Part shown: in pieces, positions 23,406 to 34,923 of the stretch
Position numbering within the stretch: the first letter of the stretch is position 1
Layout of the letters: each line of letters opens with the position of its first letter
Assembly (NCBI GenBank): GCA_002633005.1
Contig: NMRA01000026.1
Location: forward strand, 490,434-554,433
From: Phoronis australis
Lineage: Eukaryota > Phoronida > Phoronidae
Length of the DNA: 64,000 nucleotides
Direction: 5' to 3'
Position numbers and translations under genes: made by a program
Notes under the pieces: model-generated
Database searches by the model: none
Told to the model about the DNA's origin: nothing
The model's input: the letters and a program-made list of their open reading frames with translations, nothing else

Positions 23406-24517
23406 TAAATAAATACACAAAACGTACCAAGCGTGGCGTACATGAAATAATATCCATCGAGACATTATTCCAGGTACGCGGAATAATGTCTCGTGGGATA
23501 TTATTTCATGTACGCCACTGGAGATACATTTGTATTTATCCCATACGCATTGAATTCGTGAGTTTTTTTGTTTTCTTTCGCATTTTATAATTCCTTCACC
23601 TGACTGTTTACGTGGCTAATCACAACCTGTTGTGTATGTACGTGCGTGTTATGTTGCTAACTTACTATAGTAAAAGAAAACAGTTTTAAATGTAACGGCT
23701 TATTACTTGAAATTGATAAAAAGTGTGAAAATGACAGTTATCGTGCATTGAACTTGTATCATATTTCGAAAATAAATAAATAACAAGAATATTTATAACA
23801 TTGTAAAATCGTCATCTGGTAGCTGCACTCATTCATGAAACTAGGTCATTGACCGGAACTCATAGCCTACACGCCGTCTGCTTTCACGAAGATGTTAAAA
23901 ATGCCACCGTTGATGACAGCTCTGGCGAATATGCCTGTTGTAGCGTTGTTACAGGTACGTTGTCGCATTTCTACGGATTCTGTAGTTTTGGTATAAAACA
24001 ATAACCCAAAGCTGTATACTAAATATACGACAGTCTGTTCATACAGCTAGCCGGCTGGCTACGGATTCTGTAGCATGGATAGGTTCACGTTTTGCTGGGA
24101 CGGTCGTCGTTGCTGCTCGTGTAATACTGTCGCCGATACTATCGGGTGCTATCATGGCCAGTGACAACAATGTTTGATATTGGCGAGGAATCGGTACCTG
24201 AGCTGCAAACGATATAACATATATAGAAATTGAAAACTGAGACAGAACTGTCATATAATTAACAGTCCTGTTGCAGAAGTTAGGATTGAGACCTGGTTGC
24301 ATGTTGAGTGGTATTTACACTGCTACAATTGTATTACTTTAAGATATTTTCCGAAAGTTTGATGATCTAACCGGCTAATGACGTCAAGTCGACATTGACC
24401 TACCTTTTGAACCTTCAGTGTCAGAGGTCACTGTTCAAGTAGTGCGGAGGTGAATACGAAAAACATTATTACATGGACGTATTTCCTTCGACAGATTCAA
24501 CGCGTATGGGATAAATG
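23406..24517. mobile_element. Dispersed element with 135-bp hairpin end, copy 1
   Basis: A 1.1-kb unit that shares its two ends and most of its body with 61616-62243. It opens with a long imperfect palindrome (23406-23540), whose arms carry gtggcgtacatgaaataata and its complement around a short centre with aggtacgcgg. The palindrome's right edge contains atttatcccatacgc (23534-23548), and the inverse of this (gcgtatgggataaat) closes the element at 24502-24516. Bases 23534-23556 and 24494-24516 therefore form a 23-bp inverted pair with one mismatch. About 380 bases in the middle (about 23800-24185) are absent from copy 2. Class is unknown: foldback-like or non-autonomous. Confidence 0.75.
23807..24177 (+). 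pseudogene. Possible captured Ig-like gene fragment (two exon-like blocks)
   Basis: Inside the part of the element missing from its second copy, frame 23807-23954 is open and ends Asp-Asp-Ser-Ser-Gly-Glu-Tyr-Ala-Cys, then Cys-Ser-Val-Val-Thr, at a donor-like g|gtacgt. This resembles the D-x-G-x-Y-x-C strand-F motif of immunoglobulin domains. An acceptor-like ttcatacag ends at 24046. In the continuing phase, 24047-24177 is open for 43 codons to a TGA, with a hydrophobic run (about Thr-Val-Val-Val-Ala-Ala to Ile-Met-Ala) that could be a membrane helix. The putative intron is 92 bases. The motif has one extra residue against the usual spacing, the earlier strands of an Ig fold are not visible, and the segment is also open on the minus strand. 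The call is therefore tentative. Confidence 0.3.
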
Positions 24518-24519
24518 AA

Positions 24520-27500
24520 CAGTTGCGCTAATACAGCTTGTGCATTTCAAGAAAGATTTTCTGAACATTTTTGTATGTTTTTGAGGAAACTGTGCCATTT
24601 AAAGTTGAATCATTCTGCAACAGGGTACAAATGGACAGGATTGGGATCCCATAATGTCAGTTTATGTTATATATTATTGAGCATTAATCAGCAATTCCTC
24701 GTAATGTGTTTCTATTTGCCTGATATATTACAGCTCATCAATTTGACATTAACATTTGAGTAGTTTTTTGTCACTGTTTCCTGGAAATGGTATTGGCTCT
24801 GGACAATTATCTGTTGACAGTTATGATTGAATAAACTGGTGGGATGTAAGTAAAAAAATCAATAAATTCATAGACTGTCAAACTGGCATGTTTTATGTTT
24901 TTTTAGAAGTAAAATACCACAGAATCTCAATGGGAACCAGTCGCTACTTGCTAATTGTATTGGAAGTATTTTGTTTTATAATCTCTGAACCAGGAAAAAT
25001 GCCAAGAGGGGGCTTAATTCGATAATGGTGAAATCTCCAATTAAAATCAACAAGAATACTTAAGATAATTGATTTTTTTTGTTTTTTCGCTCATCAGAAT
25101 TTACACTTGTCTGCCTTGTAATTTAATCAATAGCCACTTATACTGACAAATGTCGCTTTCCCAGTAGGAGAGCTCCAGTCTATTGAAACTTCATCGTAGC
25201 TTCCCTTACCTTTTCCATTGACAGTTCTCTGTTAGCAACATCTAGTTCTCTGAGTTAAACACCAGGTGGCATTGTCGAATCGTACTCTTGAATAAATACT
25301 GAGGAATGGATTTGAAATTACTGATACTAACCAAATCTCCCTCCATTTTCGATGACGAATGTCTCGTTGAGTCTTCGGGTGATTCTGTAACAGGTCTTGA
25401 CTCTAGCGTGGGGCGTGGTTTAACGTCTTCCTTTGCAAGGGAGTTTCTTGACCACACCATTTAGTTTACTAATTTTAATAGAAGTTGTGTGTGAACTCAA
25501 AAAATCGCACAATTCATGCCCAAGCTTCTGCAAAGAGTGGGCGTGAAATTGTGATTAGCAGACCTGCAGACCTAATATACTTCCCTTTACAGGTTGTCAG
25601 ACTCAATTAAAGACAGAATTGGATCCCCCTGGTGGTCACCACTAATTTGCCCACACGCAGGGATACACGCACGCACGTGCACACACACATGCGCACATAC
25701 AAACACACACACATACACACTTACTCACACACTCAGCCTGGCCAACCCTTCATGTCACCAATTCTAAAGATTCAATTAAAATCAAAATTTTCAGACTGAG
25801 ACAAGCTTGAATGTTCTCAAATAATGTTGTCTAGTTTCAATTCTAATTAAACATTTTTAATACGGCTGATACATTCACAGTACATATCAGTATCTGCCTG
25901 TATCAGTTCAAATGCATTTTGTCAATGTGTTATTTTATGTTGACCTACAAGACTGGGTCTCATGCTAATTTGAAGGAAAAGTGTCATATAAAGGTCGCTA
26001 CCTATTAAAAACTGAACTTCTTTTGACAATTTTATGACTCGGCAACAAAGAATACACAATCCTATGGTGGGCAGTCCAGAGCTCTCAGTGTATCATATTT
26101 AAATGATTTATAGTGATGTTGATTGTGCTATGTGAGATCTTAATGATATCCTACAGCTTATGAAGTAATAGGTGTACTGAATATTTTTACTTTTTACATC
26201 TCGTACCTCTGTTTCTTTCTTCGCATGCTACAGGTCGGGTTTTTAATCTGGCGTACATAAAATCTAAACACAAAATGTGCCTACTCCGTGGCTTTGGGCT
26301 TATTGGATGCAAGATGGCGCTGTAGTGGCCATTTTGATATTTTTTGCTTTTGCGTTTTTTTATTTCTTGGGCTGTATCTAATACTTCCCTTAACAGGTCT
26401 GATTCTGAGGGCCCCCATGGAAAGCAGTGTGAACTGATGGGGCTATCCTCATTGTAAATATTATATTAATAAATAAATAATAAATAAGGTGTATAGATAT
26501 GGTTAAGCATTATCTGCCCTGTGCCATCTGTTTCACTCCCCAATTTACTGTTCTAGAGTTATTCCAGATTCACTAATCCGATGACACCTCGCTGCACTTA
26601 TGTTGGGTCTATCCTAAACTAGCTACAAGCCGCATTTCTCATCCAATTAATGCACAAAATGTTCAGTTTTCATTCCTTCTGATGTCCGTTACAAACAATG
26701 CAAGCATCAGGGAATATTTTTAGAATTAAAACGGAATTGTGTTACTTGCAGTTGTTTTCACAACAATGTTTTTTCTGAGTTAATAGGTTTGCATCAAACT
26801 TCCTGGTGTGCGTTACTGAGTGGACTTGGTATATGTATTGCACACTTTTTATTTTGCACACTTTTTATATTGCACAGACTTTTTTGCCATAGTAAAATGT
26901 ATACACAATGTTGTCGTTATCATCAATTGTATTTCACTCGTTCCACGCACATTTTTTACATGTTTCGTTTAGAGCACTTCCAGAAAGGTAGATTCAACGC
27001 TTTTTGAACATCCATGTTGACCTTTTCAGTGTTTTAAAGGTGGCGTGGATTTGTTTAAATGTTATTACAACAATTACTGGACAACCTCTGTAAAAACAGT
27101 GGCGACCTTCTCCGTCTTGTGTAGACTAGTCACCAATGGAGGCTTATCTAAAAGCCTGAATATGTCAAAGGGTCAAAGGCGAAACATGTTGGAATTGCAT
27201 GATTGATAATTATACTAGTGCAACCACTAGGGCACATAGTGACCATGCTCACCTGTTCATTGCTAAAAAGCTCTCACCTGGTCAAGATTTAATTCAAATT
27301 TGCGTTCCTCCATTTTCATTGAAAACTACACCCATGTTTCAACTCTTTTCAAATACACCCTCCCCCAAAAGAGTTGTTTTTGCAAATGGGCTCGTGCACC
27401 CATTGCACACCAGGACATCGTGCAGAAATTGAATTAATGGGTGAGGGGTTAACAGGTGTAGGAAACATCGTCTTTTTTACACCGATCCATGAGGACATGA

Positions 27501-28104
27501 CGGAGGAAGAACATTGAGAGAGGTGTCATCAGGTTGAGGAGCATCGCATGAGAAACTGTCGGATGGGAGACTGTAGCGGCTGGGGAATTTAGCTCCCAAA
27601 ATGTGTGCAGTTCGCTTATCTTTGAGCAAAGAACAGTTGTCCTCAGTGACAACTTGTCAATTTATAAACACTGCCAGGAAATACCCGCTCTTTACTGAAG
27701 GTTTCGTTGGATTTGAGCATTCTAATACAGTCGTACTCAGGTGCAAAAAGTGGCAACTGCATTTGCGTAATTAGCTAATCTGTCGTTGGCTAAATGTCTG
27801 CCCATAATCTCATTTCTAACAACCATGTGTGGCTTGATGCCTGCCCCCTGATTATTGAGTTTCTTATTATAAGTACTCTGGTCGCTAACCCATACAATTA
27901 CCGTAACCTTAAATGTTTGCAGTGTGACGCATTGTTTCGGGCAGTGATTACGCACTTCACAATCATTTGATCGTTCACCACGGTCGCTTTTGATCGAGAA
28001 ATAATGTTCACAATTGCATTAATCGTGGATGTCTGATTGTTTAGCACCATTAGGCAGATGCACCCACTTGCGTTAATCTAATTGATTACTCTTCTATTTT
28101 CCAG
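24520..28104. other. Non-coding stretch upstream of the first recognised exon
   Basis: No exon is supported. It holds a CA-rich simple repeat (25661-25735) and AT-rich sequence with short open frames. The last 14 bases end in a good polypyrimidine tract and AG (cttctattttccag, 28091-28104), the acceptor of the exon at 28105. The region is probably the 3' end of a large first intron, because the exon begins in mid-codon and another coding exon must precede it. Confidence 0.6.
25661..25735. repeat. CA-rich simple repeat
   Basis: An imperfect (CA)n tract interrupted by tg, cgcacg and ctta steps, lying in non-coding sequence. Such tracts are usually length-variable. Confidence 0.85.
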
Positions 28105-28638
28105 TTTGCTCCACCATTACGGTCGCCGGCAATGTTACATCCTTGGAACCTCTGGCCAATTGCACAGTGATTGAAGGAAATCTTGAAATCCGTATGATCG
28201 ATGCAGAGACAAAGGACTTCGACCGTTATCGCTTTCCACTGCGTGAAATAACAGGTTACCTCCTCTTGTTTAGAGTATATGGACTGCGTAGTTTACAACG
28301 CATTTTCCCCAATCTGACTGTGATACGAGGAAGAGAGAGGTTTTTCAACTATGCGTTCATGGTTTACGAAATGCTGGATTTGGAAAACATTGGCTTGGCA
28401 CAGTTAACGGTAATCGAACATGGCGCGGTTCGTTTTGAAAGAAATCCGGGTCTTTGCTACGTAAACACAATCGATTGGAGCCGCATCACTAAAGACCAAT
28501 CAGTAGACAGCGCTTTTACAGTGGACAACGTTTTTAGAGGTAACAAGCCACTGCGAGACTGCGTCAACTTCTGTCCCGCCGAATGTCGCCAAGCAGGTGC
28601 TGGCACCTGGTGTTGGGACAGTAACATCTGTCAGAAGG
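28105..28638 (+). CDS. INSR: Insulin/IGF receptor homologue: exon for L1 domain
   Basis: This exon encodes residues 1-177 (numbered from the first complete codon in the window) and 1 base of the next codon. It contains the whole L1 beta-helix and the first cysteines of the furin-like region. Family signatures are Asn-Cys-Thr-Val-Ile-Glu-Gly (18-24), YLLLFRV (51-57), FPNLTVIRG (67-75) and NYAFMVYEM (81-89). Potential N-glycosylation sites are Asn9, Asn18 and Asn69. The acceptor is ttttccag (28104) and the donor g|gtgagt (28639); both introns are phase 1, as in vertebrate receptor genes. It is 534 bases, close to the 552 I recall for human INSR exon 2. The first two bases complete a codon begun in an unseen upstream exon. 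Oddity: the Asp-Ile-Arg-Asn box expected just after the first cysteine reads Thr-Val-Ala-Gly. An apparent start at 28143 is an internal Leu codon. Confidence 0.96.
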
Positions 28639-31246
28639 GTGAGTATGGGTTTCAGTGCAGGACGTCTTATCCTCTCTGTCCCTTATTGCTTTGAGTTTTG
28701 TTTACATTGTGCTGTGGCCTCGTTAAATATGAACTTTTTACAATTTCACTAATTTCAACTTTCATTAAATTTGGACCAGTAGAGTATGCAAGTATGATTT
28801 GATGTCAAACCAAGCAGGTTGGGCTTGCCCGCAAAAATGAGAAGTTAGAGATGTGCTTGTAGCTGAGCTGTTACAGACAAATGTGTGATAAAACCGATAC
28901 TAAATTATACATGTCAAAGTGACATAAATTTATAATCTCCTACTTAAGGTCAAACTGAAATTGCAAGCTTCAAACCAGCATATATCAATTGAGCAGAGTT
29001 GAAGCATTCAATGAACTCATTCAGTCCACAGTGTCGCCGTGTGTAACTGTTGATGGGTATTGAAGGACTAAAACAAAGAGTTTGGTCCCAAAACAATTAA
29101 AACGACGGTTTTCAAAGGTGATGGCCACATTACATTCACAAAACTTGTCTGAAGCCATGTCCACCGTACGAGTTACCCTAGAACAACTTGCCTAAACAAA
29201 TTTGTCCTCGTTCAGCCAAGCGTCCACACTACCCACCCTACACTTTGGGTTAACTAGGACGGAAACGTGTTTAGGCGCCGGCGACCCTGTGTGTGTAACT
29301 GAGCTTACGCACTGCTAGTAACTTCCGCTTTGTCTACGGGTTTGTGTCCAAACTACACAGGGGCAAGTTACCCTGGAACAAGCTACCTACCTCGATAATG
29401 CGGGGCAAGCCGTCCCACGTGTCAAGGTTGCTCCGGTACTCGTTCCAGGAGTACCTAATGTTTTTGGATAGTGTTCTCATAGTGTGGACTACATTTAATT
29501 TCCTTTTATCACTTCACACCTTCAGGTTGAGATCACTCTTGTTAATGAACAGCTTTTCAAAAATCACGCCAACAATGTAAGCTGTAGTAACTTAGGTAAC
29601 CAAGCTAACAGGTGCATTCTGGGACACAGTGGGACAGTACTTTCTGTTCCGACCAAAAGACTCCACTGATTCTAATGAGCACGCTGTTCATTTTAGTGAG
29701 TAGATGATATTTTTGATTTTTTCTAAAAGACTGCGATTGTCTCCAGTTCAGGAGGATTAAGGTCGTCAGACGGGGGAGGGGGGTGTGAGGTCACCAGGCG
29801 ACCTACCCCATTTCCGGTTAGGTGTATCCCAAGAGCGTGTATTTGAACAAATTCCCAGTGCTGTCAGTGGTAGCACTGTTAAAATGTTGCGATTTTGGCT
29901 TCTGAACAGTTAAAGGAACTTGAAGCAGCCAGCATTTGGACATTAGATTCAGACATTCCCATTGGTTCGAACTTGGAAGTTAAGAATGCCTTGTCTGCAA
30001 CAACAACAGCAGACTTACAAATCGATGCATTCCTTTCAAGATTGTGTTCAAGATAACAACCAGATAATCCACCAGAATATGTTTTAAGTTGAAGCTTTAG
30101 TGCCTCCTCCATCATTTGCTTGATACAAAACGTACAAAAACTTGGTCATGTGGACTGATTCCTGCACAAAGCATCACCTTTGCTTAGTATCAGTCGTCCA
30201 CAGAGTGCACTGTGATAGAGAATTAGTTTTGTATCTATCTCAGAAGCGTGAAATGTCTAAGTCTGCCCATGTCAGTCTCCCGTGAAATTGTATTTCTAAA
30301 CTGGATAAAAATGAATGCGATGTTTTGGCTTTTAAAAGGGGTTGGTACCTTACAACCATAGTTCTGTCAAGCTGCTGTGATTCACGACCTATAGCAGGGA
30401 TCCAATGTCCAGACTGGAAGTTGATTTCATTGCAAGACTGAGAGTCTAATCCCTGGTGACACATGACAGAATGAAGGGGGATTACGGTAATGAGAAAAGT
30501 AGTGAGTTGGCTAAGGTAATCTGAAACTAGAATTTTTCTGCCACCATAGTTTAACAAGTTAGTCTTGCTGTTAACAGAATTTGACGTCATGACGGAAAAG
30601 GTATTCTTCGGCCGATTACTTTCGTAATACATTGTATTTAAGCTCTGAAGCCAACTGACAGTTATGTATTCATTTGCCTGCCCTGTCCAAACTAATCAGT
30701 GAATCGATAAAGTTCAGAACATTTTCTGATGAGAGTCAAATACTTTTCTTATCCATGACTGGCAAATAGTGAGTGCATGGTTCAGGAATTCGTAAATGCT
30801 ACATTGATAGTTTGATTGCATGCTGTGCATCCAATACAAAGTTATTATGCTGTGTTCTGATATAAGGTTAATCTGCCAGATTCTATGAATATATACATAT
30901 TGAATTAAGCTGTCCTTGATTATGCATTGTACTGCCAGTCTGTGGCAATTAGCAAGTTCACTGTGGAATGTTTTCGTGTTGGCCTTATGTGTCTGTAGGT
31001 TATCGTGACTGTTGGAATATCTAGATATGAATGGTCTGAACGGCACTGCATTTGTTCTGAAGGAATGAAATGTATGTTGCGATGTTTTGCGTGCCAAACA
31101 GATGTTGAAAGGATACAAAACTCTGCTAAAGTTATTTCCCTCCATTTAAGCATGTGTGACAACTCCTATCCTCTAGTTTGATGCCCGGGAGCTTATTTCT
31201 GTCTGCTACAACATACCTGTAGTCTGGTGAGGTATTTCGTCACTAC

Positions 31247-31356
31247 GTGACACACACGTCGATCACTAGGATTGATCTCTGCTTGACGTTTAATTGGCAT
31301 CATTCATTGTCTGATACCAATCAAAGGCCAAGCAGTAGGTAATCGCGTGTGTCACA
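31247..31356. repeat. Imperfect palindrome (foldback), about 110 bp
   Basis: The left arm starts gtgacacacacgtcgat and the right arm ends aatcgcgtgtgtcac. Inner complementary pairs (gcttg with caagc, attggcatc with gataccaat) lie in matching order. The arms are about 45 bases each around a short loop near attcattgtct. It could be the remnant of a short inverted-repeat element or a source of hairpin RNA; no other copy was recognised. Confidence 0.7.
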
Positions 31357-32924
31357 GACTTTCGGAGCATCTACATTACTATTTAATTACTTAAGAAGTA
31401 CCCGCTAACAGATCCAAATGACTGTAGTTCCCATGGTTCAACGGGAGTGATCTTTCCCACCAATAGTCACATGTGCGGATTTCACAGGCTTTGCAAACTG
31501 CTAATAAAGTCTTGGAGCAAAAGGAAGAGAGTATCAGTTGTGTTGCAAATGTTTAGAGGATCTAGTTAAGTGCTTATCTGGGCGTCCTGTGTTTTAAGAC
31601 ATGACAATTTTAGTGCCACTTTATCTTTGTGTGTGTTTGTAAGGCATCACTCTGGGAGGGGGGTTCAAAAACTTTTTTTTCAGGGGTATGCCTCAACAGT
31701 GTTGAAGACTGGATCCGTATCAACACCTTAGATTTAAAAAGGACACCATGTCATGACTCATTTCAAAATCTGACCCGGAAGATGGGCTTGCATCCATACT
31801 CAATTTGCACACGCTTCTGCCCATCCAAACGCCGGTCTAGAAATGTACCCATTTGAAAAAGCAATTTCTGAAGTAAGAGCCCTATTACAATTTCAAATTT
31901 TCAAAAAACTACCCGTTTTTGAAACAATATAACAGAAAAATTACTGATTTGTTTTGAGAAAGGTTTTCAATATATTAGGCTGAGGAGGAACATTCTTCAA
32001 TTTTTAGGAACTCTATATTGGCTCGAGTTGAGTTGTAAGTCACAAATTAATGGAAAACTCTTGGGCTTATTCGTTATGGTTGGTTTCTTGTCAGGCAATT
32101 TTGCACTTCTCATCAAGAAAATCACTATGGTTCTTTGTAATGCAATTTAGATGATGACTTTCCGAGTGAATTGTCACGTTGATAGCATTTTCAGTTGGAA
32201 ATTTTTAAATTCTTGTCTACAGGCACTCGGCGAAAATGTTAACGTTGCCATGCGTACGTCATGCTAGATACTAAATTGTACGGCTTCTATTTGTAAAAGT
32301 ATGTTTTCTCGTGATAGTGAGCAAATTAGGTTTGTCATTTGATTAGACTTGTCTAAGTCTGTTGCTGTTACAACTTTTGTACGTGGGAAAAATGCAGGTT
32401 GCTGATACGTGTTTTTTTTATGTTATACGTCGGAAGCAAATTCTTTGAAGGATTCCTGGGTTTCAATTGCTCATGTAGGTTTTATCTGTTTTATCCTCAT
32501 GCCGGTTTTCTCATCAAATTATGTCAGATCTGTCCAGTTGGTTCTCTGCTTACCAAAACACTTGAAGGTTAGGCATACAATTGATAAGTTTTTGACAGGC
32601 TTGTCTTATACAGTAGCTTATGCGGCAATTTTTGTAGCGGTAACCTTAGCAAATAGAAAATGCTGAAAACAGTCGCCAAATTAGTCACTTTTTTGTATTT
32701 TTTACTCCCATGTAATAAAATCTGATTTTTATCCAATTTTACTTTATGCCATTGTCAGATGTACCATACAAATCATGCTCTGATATCACTTTTGTTGTTA
32801 AAAAGTTATGGGTAAACAAGGAAGTTCAATTATAGTAACCTGCAACCCTGTCGTCGCAGTCTACATTCAGCTGGCGGGGCGAAATCCCACTCGATAAATG
32901 GCAGGATAGCGTGTCTAACTAGTG

Positions 32925-33115
32925 AAGTCAGGCCTTGATTTCAGCTAATGTTTGGTAGATGCCTGCAAAAATTGACGACTGTTATAAAATCACAATCAAC
33001 TCAACCAATCATAGCTCTGGTTAAAGCGAATAGCTTCAGCAAGTCTCTTCTGTCCATCTTCAATCTCAAAAATGTGTTTTGGGTCGTAAAATGGAAAGTG
33101 CCCATTTAATTGGGC
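32925..33115 (-). repeat. Dispersed repeat, family B, copy 4 (reverse)
   Basis: On the minus strand it reads cgctttaaccagagctatga, then a gtgattttataacagtcgtc segment, then a tail like gctgaaatcaaggcctgact. This matches the order in the plus-strand copies at 8285, 20214, 22810 and 62450. Confidence 0.6.
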
Positions 33116-34445
33116 AGGAAAATACCCCTGATCTCTTCTCTGAAGGAGACATGAAATGGTTCTTTTTGTTCAAACTCAGTCTTGTATCCCAATTTCGTTG
33201 TCGTACTCAGTAACTCATGTAGTTTATCTTTTTTTATTGTACTTGTGTGCAAAAAGACAGTGAAAACATTCATGTGAGCAGCATGTTGTCAGTTCACTAT
33301 GTATGCATATGGTTTGTATCCCCCAAAAATTAAGCGTCCATGCTCAGCTTAACGCCCAGCCCCTGATTCTTTAGTTTCCCATTACACAATTAATTACACA
33401 ATTACACATTTAAGTAATAAGCCTTCTAGTTTGTGTTCAAATTAGCTGTAGAAAACTGAGACTGATTGCTGTAAACACATTGTGTGTTCAATGTTTCGTT
33501 TCGATGGTAGCTTAGTCAATCATCGTCAAGGAAATATGAAGTCCACAAAAAAGCCACAACTAACCAAGAACAACGGAAAACAGTCCGACTCCATCAAAGA
33601 GTTATGTCATCAAAATGTTGGACATAAGTTTATATACATAAGTTTATATGTGTGGGTGGGTGCGTGCCTATGGATAAAATGAGTTATCTGCAATCAGTCT
33701 CAGTTTCCTTCTGAACTTAGCACACTGTAAGTAGTTTTCACTGAACCAACATTCTTTGCTATTTATTTCTTTCTCAATTTTTGCCATTTTTGACTGGAAA
33801 AAGTGAATTCCTTACAAGCAATGGTTCTGCTGGATAAGTTGGATGAATGTGGCCTGACATCAAAACTTCACGTTGGTCAACGATGCAACAATTTGTGCTC
33901 GCCGTTATGTGATGCCGTTGTACAACGATATAACATTTACTTCTAGTTTCCCACTTTCTTTCATGATCAAAATTTGGAGATTAGTTTTTTCGTCTTTAAA
34001 CGAAAAGGTGCACCTGTATTCTACTCTTGTGAACTGGCAACTCGCTGCGAAAAGGATTTGCAAAGTGTAACATAAGTCTCTGACTCTTCTGACATTTTCT
34101 CATCCTGCAGGTAATTATTTCTCAGTTATGGTTCTTTGCCATAATTAAAGGTCATTTGGGATTATTCTAAACATATTCTGAGTATTCTAAATACATTCGA
34201 TATTTACTAGTTCATGGATTTCTTCTGTATCTCTGCCCGTTTGTGTAGGCTTGTTTTGTCTTGTACAGTTCAAGTTAATTATTATAATTGCAGTAATAAA
34301 TCGTTTGGTCTGTAGAAAAAGTGGCACAGCTGTACACAACCTAGTAATGCCGGTGGATTTTTACGGTGGCTGTAAAACGACAACAGGGGATTTTTCTCTA
34401 GACTCCTATAGATGGAGGTAGTATGTCTAATGATGGAGTTCTTAA

Positions 34446-34923
34446 GGGCCTTTCATACTAATGTCGACTCGTCGATGGTTTGGGGAGTTGCGGTCAGCAT
34501 GAATGCATAACTCCGGTCCTGGATTGAAGTTAACAGCTTCAGTTAACATCGCAGTTAACAGGTGGATTTAACAATGCAGCGTTGACGCTGCTGTGCATTA
34601 TGAACGGTTAACTTCAGTCCAATCAAAGTTATTGCCAGGTGGCACTGTTATTGTCAACAATTACAGGGTATTGCTCTAATAATAACTAATTGATTTAAAA
34701 ATAGGTTTAATATCAATTAGCACATGTAAATGTTCCCAAATTGTCATACTGAAAAAATCTTAGCGTGCAGCGCTACCTTGCGATAACTTAGATGACGACA
34801 GTGTCACCTCCCGTTTACTTCGATGTTCATTAACTGCCGAAGCCAGTATGAACGATCCAATTAACTGCTCTGTTTACATCAACGCTCCGCTGAAACCGGC
34901 GTTAAGTCAATATGAAAGGGCCT
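34446..34923. mobile_element. TTAA-flanked MITE, copy 2 (opposite orientation)
   Basis: A 478-bp element flanked on both sides by TTAA (34442-34445 and 34924-34927). The ends are inverted: gggcctttcatact at the left and atatgaaagggcct at the right. Internal blocks (gttcattaactgccgaagcc, ggtcctggattgaagttaac) match copy 1 (19080-19559) in reverse orientation. There is no open frame of note. The TTAA target site is typical of the piggyBac and Kolobok transposon groups; which supplied the transposase cannot be told from this. Confidence 0.88.

Noticed and set aside
28143-28694. Single-exon gene starting at 28143 and ending at 28694
   Set aside because: The apparent start is an internal Leu codon and the last 18 codons are past a strong donor; the homology continues in the next exon.
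30714-31145. 143-codon minus-strand open frame, and its neighbour at 30240-30632
   Set aside because: No domain, biased composition or splice context; length is within chance for this amount of sequence.
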